Made by a program: the position numbers and the translations under genes
The notes under the pieces: model-generated
Database searches by the model: none
Seen by the model: the letters and a program-made list of their open reading frames with translations, nothing else
What the model was told of the DNA's origin: nothing
Assembly: GCA_030674155.1 (NCBI GenBank)
Contig: CM060320.1
Coordinates: 20,348,324 to 20,370,823, forward strand
Source of the DNA: Stramonita haemastoma
Taxonomy: Eukaryota > Mollusca > Gastropoda > Neogastropoda > Muricidae
Length of the DNA stretch: 22,500 nt
Direction: 5' to 3'
In this document: positions 1 to 8,350 of the stretch, piece by piece
Numbering within the stretch: the stretch's first letter is position 1
Layout: every line of letters begins with the position of its first letter

Positions 1-397
1 AAAAAAAACACAAAAAAAAACCCCACACACTCAAAAAAGAAAAAAATTTGGGGGGGGGGGGGGGGGGGGGGAACGGGTGGGGAGGGGGTATCAAGAGGAA
101 GGGGGAAAACACAAACAGCAACCAGAAGAATTATAATAATGATTTATGATTATATTTCATAAATAAAAAACCCTACACATATGAACAAAAACAAACAAAC
201 AAACATTCAAACAAACAAACAAAAAACAAACAAAACACAACAAAAAACATACACAACAACAACCAGAACAAAAAAGTAAGGCCTTTCCACTTATCAAAAT
301 AATATAAATATAATAGTGCTAATAGTCTCATTAGTATAATTAATAAAATAAAATAAAAATTAAATATTTATCCTGAAACTATTAAACTGGGTAAGTG

Positions 398-429
<32 letters not shown>

Positions 430-575
430 AATCTAGTCGTCAAATCAGTGGTTTGGTTTTCTCCTTGTGAATTTGCAGAATATACACGTGTTTACATACA
501 TCACTTATTCCCTATCCTGTTCAAAATTAAATTATAAAAAAAAAAAAAAAAAAAACAACAACAACAACACTTTCT
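1..575. other. AT-rich low-complexity flank, no gene
   Basis: This stretch holds homopolymers and short simple repeats: a G tract at 50-71, AAAC-type repeats around 184-235, and A tracts at 398-426 and 536-555. I see no coding potential on either strand. It probably lies beyond the 3' end of the antisense LINE and may be intron of the PRORP gene. Confidence 0.6.
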
Positions 576-729
576 CCACCTTTTCCCCCTTCCACATACA
601 TATATAGCAAGCAAAGTGTAGCTTTTTCAGTCACAGTGAGCCACACGTGAAAGATTTTTCGGGGTTAGCAGAGAGTATCAATATCTTTAGTCTGTTCTAA
701 GTATGGTTGATTGGATTGATGTGTAGTTC

Positions 730-2259
730 TTAAACATTTTTGCATAAGCGCATTAAGTGATTTTTCAACTGATTTTTGAACTGATTTTTATTTTTGATAC
801 ATTTTAAATGTTTTGGGAGCTTGTTCCATAAATCACTACCTGAATATAGGAAGCTTGTTTTGTAAAGATTGTTTCTGGGTCTGGGAAATGTTAGTAGATG
901 GTTATGCCTGTGCTCATTAATTTTGAATCTATTGGTGATCTTGGGAGGGGCATTTCCATTGACAACTTTTTGTACAAATAGAGCTTTATTGAGATAAAGC
1001 CTGTTTTGAAATGTAAGAATATTTGTTAGCTTATAATCATTGATGGTTAGGGAGCTTGATTTTAATAGGACAAGTTTTAGCGCTCTTTTATATAATCGAT
1101 GGATGAATTTCAAATTAGTTTCACTGCAGTTGTCCCAAAGAGATGAGGCATAGTCAACTATAGGCAAGATGTGTCCACAAAAAAAGAGTTTGCGTGAATG
1201 ACTATCTAGAAAGTGTTTTATTTTTGATAGCTGACGTACCTTGTTTGTAAGACGTTTTCCTTGTGCCATCACATGGTCAGTCCAAGTAAGATTATTGTCG
1301 ATAATTACACCCAGAATTTTGTGTGAGTCAACTTCTTCAATGATTTTTTGATCTATCAACAGAGGTTGAAATTTACTTTTCATTTTTTGCCTCTTTTGTC
1401 GTGCTAGTACGTACATACTTTTAGTTTTTTGAGCATTTAAGGACATATGGTTTAATTGAGTCCAAGTAATCAATTTGTTGATATTGTTTTGAAGTTTGAG
1501 TGTTAGTCTGTGGGGGTCAGTATCACTACAATAGAGGGATGTGTCATCAGCAAACATTTCACAGCTACAATCTAGAAATAAGGGTAAGTCATTTACATAT
1601 ATTGAGAACAAAAGAGGACCCAATATTGATCCTTGTGGTACTCCATATCTAATAGATACTAATTCTGATGTTTGATTATTTGCAGTTACCAACTGCTGTC
1701 TATCTAACAAAAAACTTTTTAAAAGATTGATTATTTCAGGTGTTAGTTTGTATAGGTGAAGTTTACGCACTAGCAGGGAGTGATTAATTACATCAAATGC
1801 TTTTTCAAAGTCAACAAAAATTAGGCCTGTATAGTTATTTTCATTTATGTTGTGTAAGAGACTGTCTGTTAGTTGAGTTAGAGCTGTGTGACAAGAATAG
1901 TTTTTGCGAAAGCCTGACTGATCTTCATTTATTAGGTTGTTGTTAACAAAGTAGGAATATAAAAATTTTTGGATATGTTTTTCAATGGGTTTGGATAAGA
2001 CCGATAGGATTGAAATTGGTCTGTAATTTGAAGGACAAGAAGAATCTCCAGATTTGTGGACTGGTATGACTTTTGCCTTTTTAAATATGAGAGGAATGTT
2101 GCTTTTATCTATACACAAGTTATATAGATATGTCAGTGTTTCAGCTATAATAGGACCAGAAAGGTTCAATATTTTTCCATCCAGATTGTCAAGGTCACGT
2201 GTTCTGGAATTTTTTTTGAGAGATAGACTTTCCAACACGTCTTTAATTGTCATTGGCAA
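730..2259 (-). CDS. LINE ORF2, reverse transcriptase part (frame-separated from endonuclease)
   Basis: This is an RNA-directed DNA polymerase of the non-LTR type. Visible RT blocks are LIFVDFEKAFD (first catalytic Asp near residue 150), YGVPQGSILGP (about 205-215) and MFADDTSLY (catalytic Asp pair at about 238-239). The NYRPISILSVLSK block at about 78-90 is typical of LINE RTs. The open frame begins with a TTG, not an ATG, and overlaps the end of the endonuclease frame by 10 bases. This is what a single indel in one long ORF2 would leave, not a separate gene. The frame then runs without a stop through palm, thumb and C-terminal region to the TAA. The product would copy LINE RNA at a nicked target. 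The family call is very secure; activity is doubtful without the fused endonuclease. Confidence 0.93.
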   Translation of the reverse strand: MPMTIKDVLESLSLKKNSRTRDLDNLDGKILNLSGPIIAETLTYLYNLCIDKSNIPLIFKKAKVIPVHKSGDSSCPSNYRPISILSVLSKPIEKHIQKFLYSYFVNNNLINEDQSGFRKNYSCHTALTQLTDSLLHNINENNYTGLIFVDFEKAFDVINHSLLVRKLHLYKLTPEIINLLKSFLLDRQQLVTANNQTSELVSIRYGVPQGSILGPLLFSIYVNDLPLFLDCSCEMFADDTSLYCSDTDPHRLTLKLQNNINKLITWTQLNHMSLNAQKTKSMYVLARQKRQKMKSKFQPLLIDQKIIEEVDSHKILGVIIDNNLTWTDHVMAQGKRLTNKVRQLSKIKHFLDSHSRKLFFCGHILPIVDYASSLWDNCSETNLKFIHRLYKRALKLVLLKSSSLTINDYKLTNILTFQNRLYLNKALFVQKVVNGNAPPKITNRFKINEHRHNHLLTFPRPRNNLYKTSFLYSGSDLWNKLPKHLKCIKNKNQFKNQLKNHLMRLCKNV

Positions 2260-2275
2260 TAATTCAATGGGAATT
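2250..2275 (-). other. frameshift junction between endonuclease and RT frames
   Basis: The endonuclease frame stops with TGA here. The RT frame is open only from the base run just upstream, where an in-frame TAA precedes it. The two frames are related by one base, and homology-like continuity runs across the switch. There is no obvious slippery heptamer plus pseudoknot, so I read it as a mutation (or assembly error) rather than programmed recoding. Confidence 0.65.
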
Positions 2276-3542
2276 TAATTTCTTTTGATTCAATATATTG
2301 TTCTAAGTATTGGAGATCATTTTCATTTGACTTATCACATGATATGATTTTAGTAGCGATGTTTGAGAAATGGGTGTTCAGTTCATCAGCTGTTATGTCT
2401 TTAACTGTCTTTTGGCTTTTTGATATAGGTCTATTACATAAAATATTGATGGCTTTCCATACCTGGCGAGAGTCGGTAGTTGTAATTAACAGTTTTTGAA
2501 AGTAATCACGTTTTGATCTCCGTTTTAGTGAAGTTACTTTGTTTCTTTGCATTTTAAATTCTTCTTTTGTACCATGGGTTTTCAAATAGTCTCTTAAGCG
2601 CATTTCTGACTCTATGTCTTTTGTTATCCAAGGAGGTTTTATTTTTTCTTTAACTCTTTTTTTGATGAAGGGGGCATGCCTATCATACACTGAAATAAAT
2701 GTGGTAATCCAGAATTCTGCAGCTTCGTTGGGGTCTCTGATTTGATATATGTCTTGGAATGGCGAATTTATCAAGTCTGAAAGAAAGTCTTGTTCGTTGA
2801 AGTTATTAAATTTTCTGTAAAAGATGGTTTTATGTCCTACTTTGGGAATTTTGACACGATGTTTAAACCAAGTTAAACACACAGCATTGTGATCACTGCA
2901 TCCACAGGAGGGGGCACATACTTCTGTTATGTTTTGTTTTGTAGTAGTATAGATATGATCTATCAAAGTTCTAGAGTTATCTGTTATCCGAGTTGGTTTG
3001 TCTATTAGTTGTTCCAGGCCATGCATAGTAATGTTGTGACTCCATTTAGGCTTGGGTTTTAATAAGTCGATGTTAAAATCCCCAAGAATAATTGTTTCAT
3101 AGTTTAAAAATGTCACTTCATCCATAAGAGAGTTGAATTTCTCAAACCAGTCTGTGGTTTCCGAAGGATTTCTGTATATGAATCCTATTAATATTGGATT
3201 ATTGTGTTTTAATTTTATTTCAACCCAAATTGATTCAATGTCATAAACATCAAAGTTGTATAATCTTTTGCAACTCAGTGAAGAAGCGAAATATGTTAAT
3301 AACCCAGTGGACTTGGGCTTGTGTGGATCCTGTCGAAAAATCTGATATCCTGGAATATTCATGCATGTGTCAGTTACGTGTGGTGAGAGTCGAGATTCAG
3401 CAAGGCAAAACAAATGAAATTGATTCTCATCATTGTGCAGTATGGTCGAAATATCATCTTTTTTGTTTGTTGCATTGTTGATATTCAGGTAGCCTACACG
3501 GAGGCCTTGCTTTGTGGGCCACTTGTCTAAAGTTAGAGACAT
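2250..3542 (-). CDS. LINE ORF2, N-terminal AP-type endonuclease part
   Basis: This is an apurinic-endonuclease-like domain that nicks target DNA to prime reverse transcription. Catalytic and structural motifs of the exonuclease-endonuclease-phosphatase fold are all visible: Asn20 in VGYLN, Glu49 in LAES, Tyr123 in GFIYRNP, Asp155/Asn157 in LGDFNID, Asp195/His196 in IDHIY, and the terminal SDH at about 216-218. After the domain (about residue 230) comes the basic linker that normally leads into the RT, but the frame ends at 2250 while the RT continues in another frame. A one-base loss in the short C run near 2271-2273 (plus-strand GGG) would explain this. The start is an ATG at 3542. Endonuclease residues appear intact, so damage to this half is recent or slight. 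Confidence 0.93.
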   Translation of the reverse strand: MSLTLDKWPTKQGLRVGYLNINNATNKKDDISTILHNDENQFHLFCLAESRLSPHVTDTCMNIPGYQIFRQDPHKPKSTGLLTYFASSLSCKRLYNFDVYDIESIWVEIKLKHNNPILIGFIYRNPSETTDWFEKFNSLMDEVTFLNYETIILGDFNIDLLKPKPKWSHNITMHGLEQLIDKPTRITDNSRTLIDHIYTTTKQNITEVCAPSCGCSDHNAVCLTWFKHRVKIPKVGHKTIFYRKFNNFNEQDFLSDLINSPFQDIYQIRDPNEAAEFWITTFISVYDRHAPFIKKRVKEKIKPPWITKDIESEMRLRDYLKTHGTKEEFKMQRNKVTSLKRRSKRDYFQKLLITTTDSRQVWKAINILCNRPISKSQKTVKDITADELNTHFSNIATKIISCDKSNENDLQYLEQYIESKEIKFPLNYCQ

Positions 3543-4094
3543 GTTAAGATTGATTTTTTATATATATATATGTATGTATGTAAGATCTATCAAAATAAGA
3601 GACTTGATTATGAAATTTTTTGACAAAATAAGCTATAGTTCAATTTCGAAAACTAAAATATAAACACAAATCAAAATCTGTAAGGAATGAATGTGTTATA
3701 ATAAACAACTTTTTAAATCCAGTCCTGTTTTTACATAAATCATATACTACGGTCATAAAAAATAATAAAACATATAAATTGGGAAAAATATTTTAAGAAA
3801 AACTAAGATACAACAATTTTTGCTAAATCAGTATAACCAATCACACACTAAATATTAATATGATACTAAACACAAAGAGATACAGTGACGAATAATAATA
3901 GATGAAAAAGCAAACAAAAATATTGTATGGCAGAGTTGGTTCAAAAACTCCAATCCACACTAGCCCTAGGCAACAACTGCCCTGTTGCAAGAGTCTCTGG
4001 ATCCGATATACCTGCTAGATGTAGAAGGTAATTTATCCACTCAAATGAGATATACACTGCAGCATGACATTGATCAACATTTGATGTTGGGGAG
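3543..4094. other. AT-rich inter-ORF sequence, no gene seen
   Basis: Lies between ORF2 and the simple-repeat block. It starts with a short TA/TGTA-rich stretch (3558-3580) and is otherwise unremarkable AT-rich sequence, with a more balanced 130-bp stretch at about 3940-4090 before the A tract. I recognise no coding region. It may be part of the LINE spacer or an insertion into it. Confidence 0.5.
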
Positions 4095-4164
4095 AAAAAA
4101 AAAAAAAAGAAAAAAAAAAAAAAAAAAAAAAAAGAAAAGAAAGGGGGCTGGGGGCTGGGTGAAA

Positions 4165-4230
<66 letters not shown>
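4095..4230 (+). repeat. A-rich tract plus (GA)n array (polypurine stretch)
   Basis: An A tract with scattered G (4096-4142) is followed by a G-rich patch and a near-perfect GA dinucleotide run (4169-4230) with one GG interruption. Most of the roughly 135 bases are purine on the plus strand, and the (GA)n part has mirror symmetry. The reading frames through it (poly-Lys, Arg-Glu) are artefacts. Confidence 0.95.
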
Positions 4231-4232
<2 letters not shown>

Positions 4233-4365
4233 TTTCCATTCAAGCAATCATTTATCATCATGGGAACACTGCATTTAACATTTGGACACCTGCACAAACA
4301 CATTTGTAATTATATAGAACATTATAAATGGGCTGTATGTTTGATGCGGGCTTGCAGGCAGACAT

Positions 4366-4733
4366 TTATCGCACACACGCATGCACACACACACGTTCAC
4401 ATAATTATCATACACGTACAAGCAAGCACGCATGCTTACATACCAGGCAAGCACCCACAAGCTCACCGGCATATCCACAGACACACAAACACGCACACAT
4501 ACCCACGCACACACACACACACACGCACGCACGCACTCACGCGCGCACACACGCACATACATACACACACACTCACGCATGCTTACATACACACAAACAC
4601 ACACACACACACGTGGTGAAACATGCATATACATGTTCACTTACACATACACTCAAACACCACATACACACACTCCCCCCCCTCCCCTTCCCTCCACACA
4701 TACTCACTGGTACACACACACACACACACACAC

Positions 4734-4771
<38 letters not shown>

Positions 4772-4772
4772 A
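4366..4772 (+). repeat. Large compound (CA)n / ACGC microsatellite
   Basis: About 400 bases of CA repeats interrupted by CG, TA and CATGC variants, with pure CA blocks at about 4510-4525 and 4712-4772. The array directly abuts the ORF1 stop codon at 4775-4777. Frames through it give His-Thr or Cys-Val repeats and are not genes. Confidence 0.97.
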
Positions 4773-4774
4773 CA

Positions 4775-6610
4775 CTATTGGGTCAAGCAATGGAGTAGAT
4801 CGGAAAGTATTTTCACAAGTGGCTGTGAAGCTGCCACGGAGTGTTGTCTCCCTAACACACTTGTGACATCTGAACACTGGGGGTTCCTTGGCTCGGGGAT
4901 GGGGAAGTCTCTGTCCAGTAATAGACCTAGTGTGGTAGGCCTATTGTCGCTAGTCGCACTGTGGGGTGGGGCTGAAGTCGTCGTTTTGTTGAAGGCAGCC
5001 GATCGTGAATGTACACCTTTGGCTGCTTCAGCATAGCTTTTCATGTCTCTGGTCGTTATGTTGGGTCGGTAGTTTGTCACAGGCCTCACAGCTGGCAGCT
5101 GACTATGGTTTCCGGGGAAACGGATATTTAGGGCAAGAGTTTTGTTACCCTGAGGACTGGGATGGATGGGATCATCGTATAGCGCCTTTTTAGGCGCTCC
5201 AGTCCTGGTGAGAAAGGAGGGGGTGTTGTCGATAAGTACAACCCTCTCTTGACGGCAGGTTTCCCCAAGAGAAGCCGTCGACCGTGAAGCCTTGTCTCTC
5301 AGTGGATGTCGTCCGAAGGGGGGGAGGATGGAGGAGGCCTGTAGAGCAGCATGGGGGAAGATTTCTTTTAGCAGGTGGATCAGTTTTGTCCAATCTGCTT
5401 TTGTGACTGATCCTGCTTTACAGTCATTTATCCCCACGTGGAAGGTGACGTGCTGTATGTGTGGAGAGGGGCGGCGTGTTGACAGCCACTGACACAGGTG
5501 TTGTACTGTCAGGCCTGGTACTGACAGGTTGCAGACTTGCCGGCCCCCCACTGACATCTTTTTCTCGTCCACCCCTTTCAGCACTGAGTCACCTAACAAC
5601 AAGGTGTTACACTCTATGGGGATTGTTTTTTGTTGGAGGGTTTTCAGGGGGCTGGAATGGGGGGTGTTTTCTTGGTGCTTTTGGGAATGAGAATTGGAGT
5701 GTGGGCTTTGATGGGTGCGGGAGTGTGTGCGTGTCTGCTGTGATGTGTTTGTAAGTAGAGGCTGTTTGCTTGTGCTTTTGCGTGAAGTTGCTGAAGTGTT
5801 GTTGCTTGTCTGCTTTTGTGTGAGTGTGGGGTATGAAGAATTGTCAGTCGTGGTTTTGTCTGTGAGGAGAGCATATCTGTTGGATGTGTTTATGTTGTAT
5901 TCTACCTCTGTGAGTTGTTCTGCAAGTGGTTCAGTATTGTTGTCTGTCTGACTGCTTGAGTGTTTTGTGTGTTTAGTTGCACTGAGTGTTTGTATCTGTT
6001 TCTTGGTGGTATTGTTGATGTTGTGTTGACTGTCTTTGAGTGATTGTAGTTTGGAGTTGATTTCTTTCAATTGATCTGTCTGGTATTCTTGGCTGTTTTG
6101 TAGTTCTGTTACTTGTTGTGAAACATCTCTTTTCATTGTTTTCATGGAGTTTTTTACTCTGGTTTCAGTGTCAGAGATGACCTGGCTGTTGTGTTTTGTT
6201 TCTTGACCTATTTGTGATATTTGTGTTTTGAGTGTGTGTATTTCTTTCTGCATGTTGGAGATAGTGATGTTGGCTGCAATGAGTTGTTCGTGAAGCATTG
6301 TTATAATTTCTGTGTTGTTCTTTTGAGAGAGATTGCATGGTGCATTGCTTGTTTGTGTTGTGTTGACTGTTGTTGTGGGAGATGTTTTGGAGTGGGGAGT
6401 GGGTTGGTCGGAGGTAGAGGTGGGAGAGGGATGAGGCTGATGGTCACATGTGGAAGTGGAGGGGGAGGGGAGGGGGGACTGAACTATACCTTGATCTTCG
6501 GTGGAAGAAGGGGTGGTGGGGGAGAGGGGCGGTGTTGCAGTTTCTTCCTCAGGTGGATGTGCAGCCGTTGAGGGAGGGGGTAGAGGATCAGCTGAGAGGT
6601 CGGAGGAGGG
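4775..6610 (-). CDS. LINE ORF1, C-terminal part: coiled coil and SGNH-type esterase
   Basis: Counting from the ATG at 6298, residues 1-100 are Gln/Lys/Asn-rich with heptad-like spacing, suggesting a coiled coil. Residues 100-225 are Ser/Thr/Gln-rich linker. An SGNH hydrolase domain follows: LLLGDSVL (nucleophile Ser in GDS, about 236-238), HVGIND (about 287-292) and DDPIHPSPQGN with the Asp-x-x-His pair at about 376-379. Esterase domains of this type occur in ORF1 proteins of CR1-group LINEs, where they may act on lipids or membranes. The frame is also open upstream of 6298 as far as about 6638 and continues the Pro/Ser/Thr-rich linker, so the ATG at 6298 is probably internal and the real ORF1 starts at 7430. 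The catalytic triad looks intact. A stand-alone host esterase is unlikely given the LINE context. Confidence 0.85.
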   Translation of the reverse strand, partial: PSSDLSADPLPPPSTAAHPPEEETATPPLSPTTPSSTEDQGIVQSPLPSPSTSTCDHQPHPSPTSTSDQPTPHSKTSPTTTVNTTQTSNAPCNLSQKNNTEIITMLHEQLIAANITISNMQKEIHTLKTQISQIGQETKHNSQVISDTETRVKNSMKTMKRDVSQQVTELQNSQEYQTDQLKEINSKLQSLKDSQHNINNTTKKQIQTLSATKHTKHSSSQTDNNTEPLAEQLTEVEYNINTSNRYALLTDKTTTDNSSYPTLTQKQTSNNTSATSRKSTSKQPLLTNTSQQTRTHSRTHQSPHSNSHSQKHQENTPHSSPLKTLQQKTIPIECNTLLLGDSVLKGVDEKKMSVGGRQVCNLSVPGLTVQHLCQWLSTRRPSPHIQHVTFHVGINDCKAGSVTKADWTKLIHLLKEIFPHAALQASSILPPFGRHPLRDKASRSTASLGETCRQERVVLIDNTPSFLTRTGAPKKALYDDPIHPSPQGNKTLALNIRFPGNHSQLPAVRPVTNYRPNITTRDMKSYAEAAKGVHSRSAAFNKTTTSAPPHSATSDNRPTTLGLLLDRDFPIPEPRNPQCSDVTSVLGRQHSVAASQPLVKILSDLLHCLTQ

Positions 6611-6830
6611 AGGGAGGGGATGGTCCCGTTGTCATCAGTAGATGGAGGGGGTGATGTAGCCTGGTCAGGGGGGAAGACGTGGGGGGTGTGGAGGGCATGG
6701 AGTGGGATGGATCAGCTGAGAGGTCTGAGGAAGGGTGAGAGGGGATGGTCACGTCATCAGTGGATGGAGGGGGTGATGTAGCCTGGTTGGGGGGTGAAGA
6801 CGTGGGAGGTGTGGAGGGCATGGAGTGGGG
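6586..6830. repeat. 122-124 bp direct tandem duplication in the ORF1 linker
   Basis: The GATCAGCTGAGAGGTC segment starts at 6586 and again at 6710, and GAGGGCATGGAGTGGG occurs at 6691 and 6813. The copies are mostly identical and differ by a 3-base insertion plus two single-base gaps in the left copy. Both gaps fall in G-rich runs and account for the ORF1 frame breaks. Confidence 0.93.
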
Positions 6831-7430
6831 TGGAGTGGAAGGGGAGGGTGTCAACTGAAGAAGGGGAGGAGAGTTGTTATCCCCCTCTGTTGTCTGGTCT
6901 GGCTGACATGGTTTGTCGTCAGGGGCGCTGTCTCGTATGGCCAGTGGAGCACACTGACGGCTTGAGGATGCCACGGAATAGAGGACATCAGTCACAGTTT
7001 CCGTGGTGACATTTAGTTTTGCCAGCTCATTGACTATTGTTCTTAGGTTGTCGAACTCCTCTTCAACCCACTGCTGGCATACATTGCCTTGTACTAGGAT
7101 TTTCCCAGTACTGTGGTATATGTGTATTGTCAGTAGTTTTTCTTCATCAGAACTAACTTGAAAGAAGGATCGCCAAAGTTCACTGGGCAAGGTTGATGTA
7201 AAGTCTGTTGTAAAACTTATTTGTTCGCTGTTATTCTTTGTAAATTCTTTAAATATTGAATTGACATTTAGGGGCTGAAATTGTCCACAATACCTTTCAA
7301 GGAGAACAAACCGCCACAAAGGCAAGTTAGTATGAGTGGCTTCAAAGGTAACTTGGCAGGAGTCCTTAGTGTATTGAATAGTCTCTTTTCTGAGACGTTG
7401 GGTACTCATAGATCGAGTCATGGGCCTCAT
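6588..7430 (-). CDS. LINE ORF1, N-terminal domain and Pro-rich linker (frameshifted)
   Basis: The first about 150 residues are a compact, well-composed domain including the segment ILVQGNVCQQWVEEEF near residues 110-125. I do not know a named domain for it, but similar segments accompany esterase-type ORF1 proteins in animal LINEs; this is recollection, not a search. Residues 180-280 are rich in Pro, Ser and Thr and fall inside a tandem duplication. In the second unit (transcription order) two single-base losses move the frame, first to one that lacks the normal stop, then to the frame of the esterase segment. Without the losses ORF1 would be about 885 residues. The start is an ATG at 7428-7430, right after an in-frame TAA. 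Confidence 0.75.
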   Translation of the reverse strand: MRPMTRSMSTQRLRKETIQYTKDSCQVTFEATHTNLPLWRFVLLERYCGQFQPLNVNSIFKEFTKNNSEQISFTTDFTSTLPSELWRSFFQVSSDEEKLLTIHIYHSTGKILVQGNVCQQWVEEEFDNLRTIVNELAKLNVTTETVTDVLYSVASSSRQCAPLAIRDSAPDDKPCQPDQTTEGDNNSPPLLQLTPSPSTPPHSMPSTPPTSSPPNQATSPPPSTDDVTIPSHPSSDLSADPSHSMPSTPPTSSPLTRLHHPLHLLMTTGPSPPSLLRPLS

Positions 7431-8085
7431 GGTTAAAGCATTGCATCACTCAAAGATTAACAAACTAGTTCACATGATTTATTGATTGATGGTTGGGATT
7501 GAAAGTGAAAGAGTAAGATTAAAAAAAGAAAAATAAAAAAACAAAAAAACAAAAAGAGTGCAGTGATGATGATCAATGTCATCTGCTTTGTGCCATTTTA
7601 ATGGCTATCTCCTACACACAAAGAGTGCGGCATTGCTCAGATTACAGTTCGTCACCACGGAAACCACAACAACGTTGATCTATGTGTGTTTCACTTCGGG
7701 GGGGGAAAGGCAATGGACAGTCTTACCCACTCACCTCACAAGAGCACTTCACTTGAGTCTTAGACTCTTAAGTGGTCCATTTTACTCGGGGTCCATTGCA
7801 CACTTTGTTCCCACATCGCTGTTGCCTCAGCACTGTAGGTGTTGTTGAGAATCACACATTCACAGAAAATTTTTGTGGAGTATGGTTAAAATGTAGTTGA
7901 AATCAACTCCTTTTTTTTTTTTTTTTTTTACACTAAACCAATGGCACTTCATTGACTTATTCAGTTACACACACATTTGTACACTTTCTTTTAAAGCTAA
8001 ACACCTCTAAACACCTCTATTTCTTTCCGAAAACAACTTCCACTGGAGAGCTCTCAGGACACGTCTTCACTCGACTGTGGCTCGA
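7431..8085. other. Non-coding stretch, probable LINE 5' region and PRORP intron
   Basis: Upstream of ORF1 (minus strand) the sequence is A-rich at 7520-7556, moderately balanced at 7560-7860, then a T tract at 7911-7929. An open frame at 7576-7848 (plus) has no family signature and starts in no good context. The 5' end of the LINE probably lies somewhere here, but no target-site duplication could be picked out. Confidence 0.45.
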
Positions 8086-8091
8086 CGTCTG

Positions 8092-8144
<53 letters not shown>

Positions 8145-8199
8145 TGTGTTGTGTGTGTGTTGTGTGTGTGTGTTGTGTGTGTGTTGTGTGTGTGTGTTT
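8086..8199 (+). repeat. (TG)n microsatellite with TTG variants
   Basis: A pure TG run from about 8097 to 8143, then TG repeats broken by TGTTG units to about 8199. It sits in the intron before the PRORP exon at 8498. Confidence 0.97.
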
Positions 8200-8209
8200 G
8201 GGTACTTGC

Positions 8210-8350
8210 CCTCTTTAGGGACAGGGAAGGTAAAGCAGAGAGGGAGAGGAGAGGGGCACCGCCCTCAATATGCTGGCCCCTAGAGAAGCTGAGGTCTTTG
8301 ATGCCTCGCTCACCTACAACCGCATAGGTGATGGGACACCTTTATCTTTT
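8210..8350 (+). repeat. Candidate interspersed repeat with ACCTTT tail
   Basis: A GC-balanced block (GGCACCGCCCTCAATATGCT near 8255) stands out from AT-rich intron and ends in GGGACACCTTTAT. A related ACACCTTTACCTTTACC stretch occurs 85 bases later. Short tails of this type are typical of SINE-like retroposons. No other full copy is in the window, so this is tentative. Confidence 0.35.

Larger units (their letters stand above)
576..7560 (-). mobile_element. CR1/Jockey-like non-LTR retrotransposon (LINE), antisense, degraded
   Basis: In minus-strand order the region encodes ORF1 (N-terminal domain, Pro-rich linker, coiled coil, SGNH esterase), an AP-type endonuclease and a reverse transcriptase. 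An esterase in ORF1 followed by APE-type endonuclease and RT is established for CR1/L2-group elements; the exact clade cannot be fixed by eye. There are no LTRs, integrase or protease. The 3' end is ill-defined: after the RT stop about 150 bases of UTR-like sequence run into a T-rich stretch (minus strand) near 555-575. The 5' end is also unclear and is placed roughly above the ORF1 start. A 1.2-kb simple-repeat gap between ORF1 and ORF2 is odd, and ORF1 and ORF2 could come from two separate copies. Frameshifts in both halves suggest the copy is immobile. Confidence 0.8.

Noticed and set aside
3985..4303. Open frames with poly-Lys/Arg-Glu or poly-Phe/Ser-Leu
   Set aside because: They come from the A tract and GA array, not from coding sequence.
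4167..4866. Long plus- and minus-strand open frames rich in His-Thr or Cys-Val repeats
   Set aside because: They are translations of the CA/TG microsatellite and change frame without constraint.
4775..6298. Reading the SGNH esterase as a domesticated host gene
   Set aside because: It lies in frame with LINE ORF1 linker, next to endonuclease and RT in the same orientation, without introns, and its frame is damaged.
7576..7848. Plus-strand frame containing VTTETTTT, resembling VTTETVTD of ORF1
   Set aside because: The shared 14-base string GTCACCACGGAAAC is on the opposite strand to ORF1 and the similarity does not extend, so I treat it as chance.
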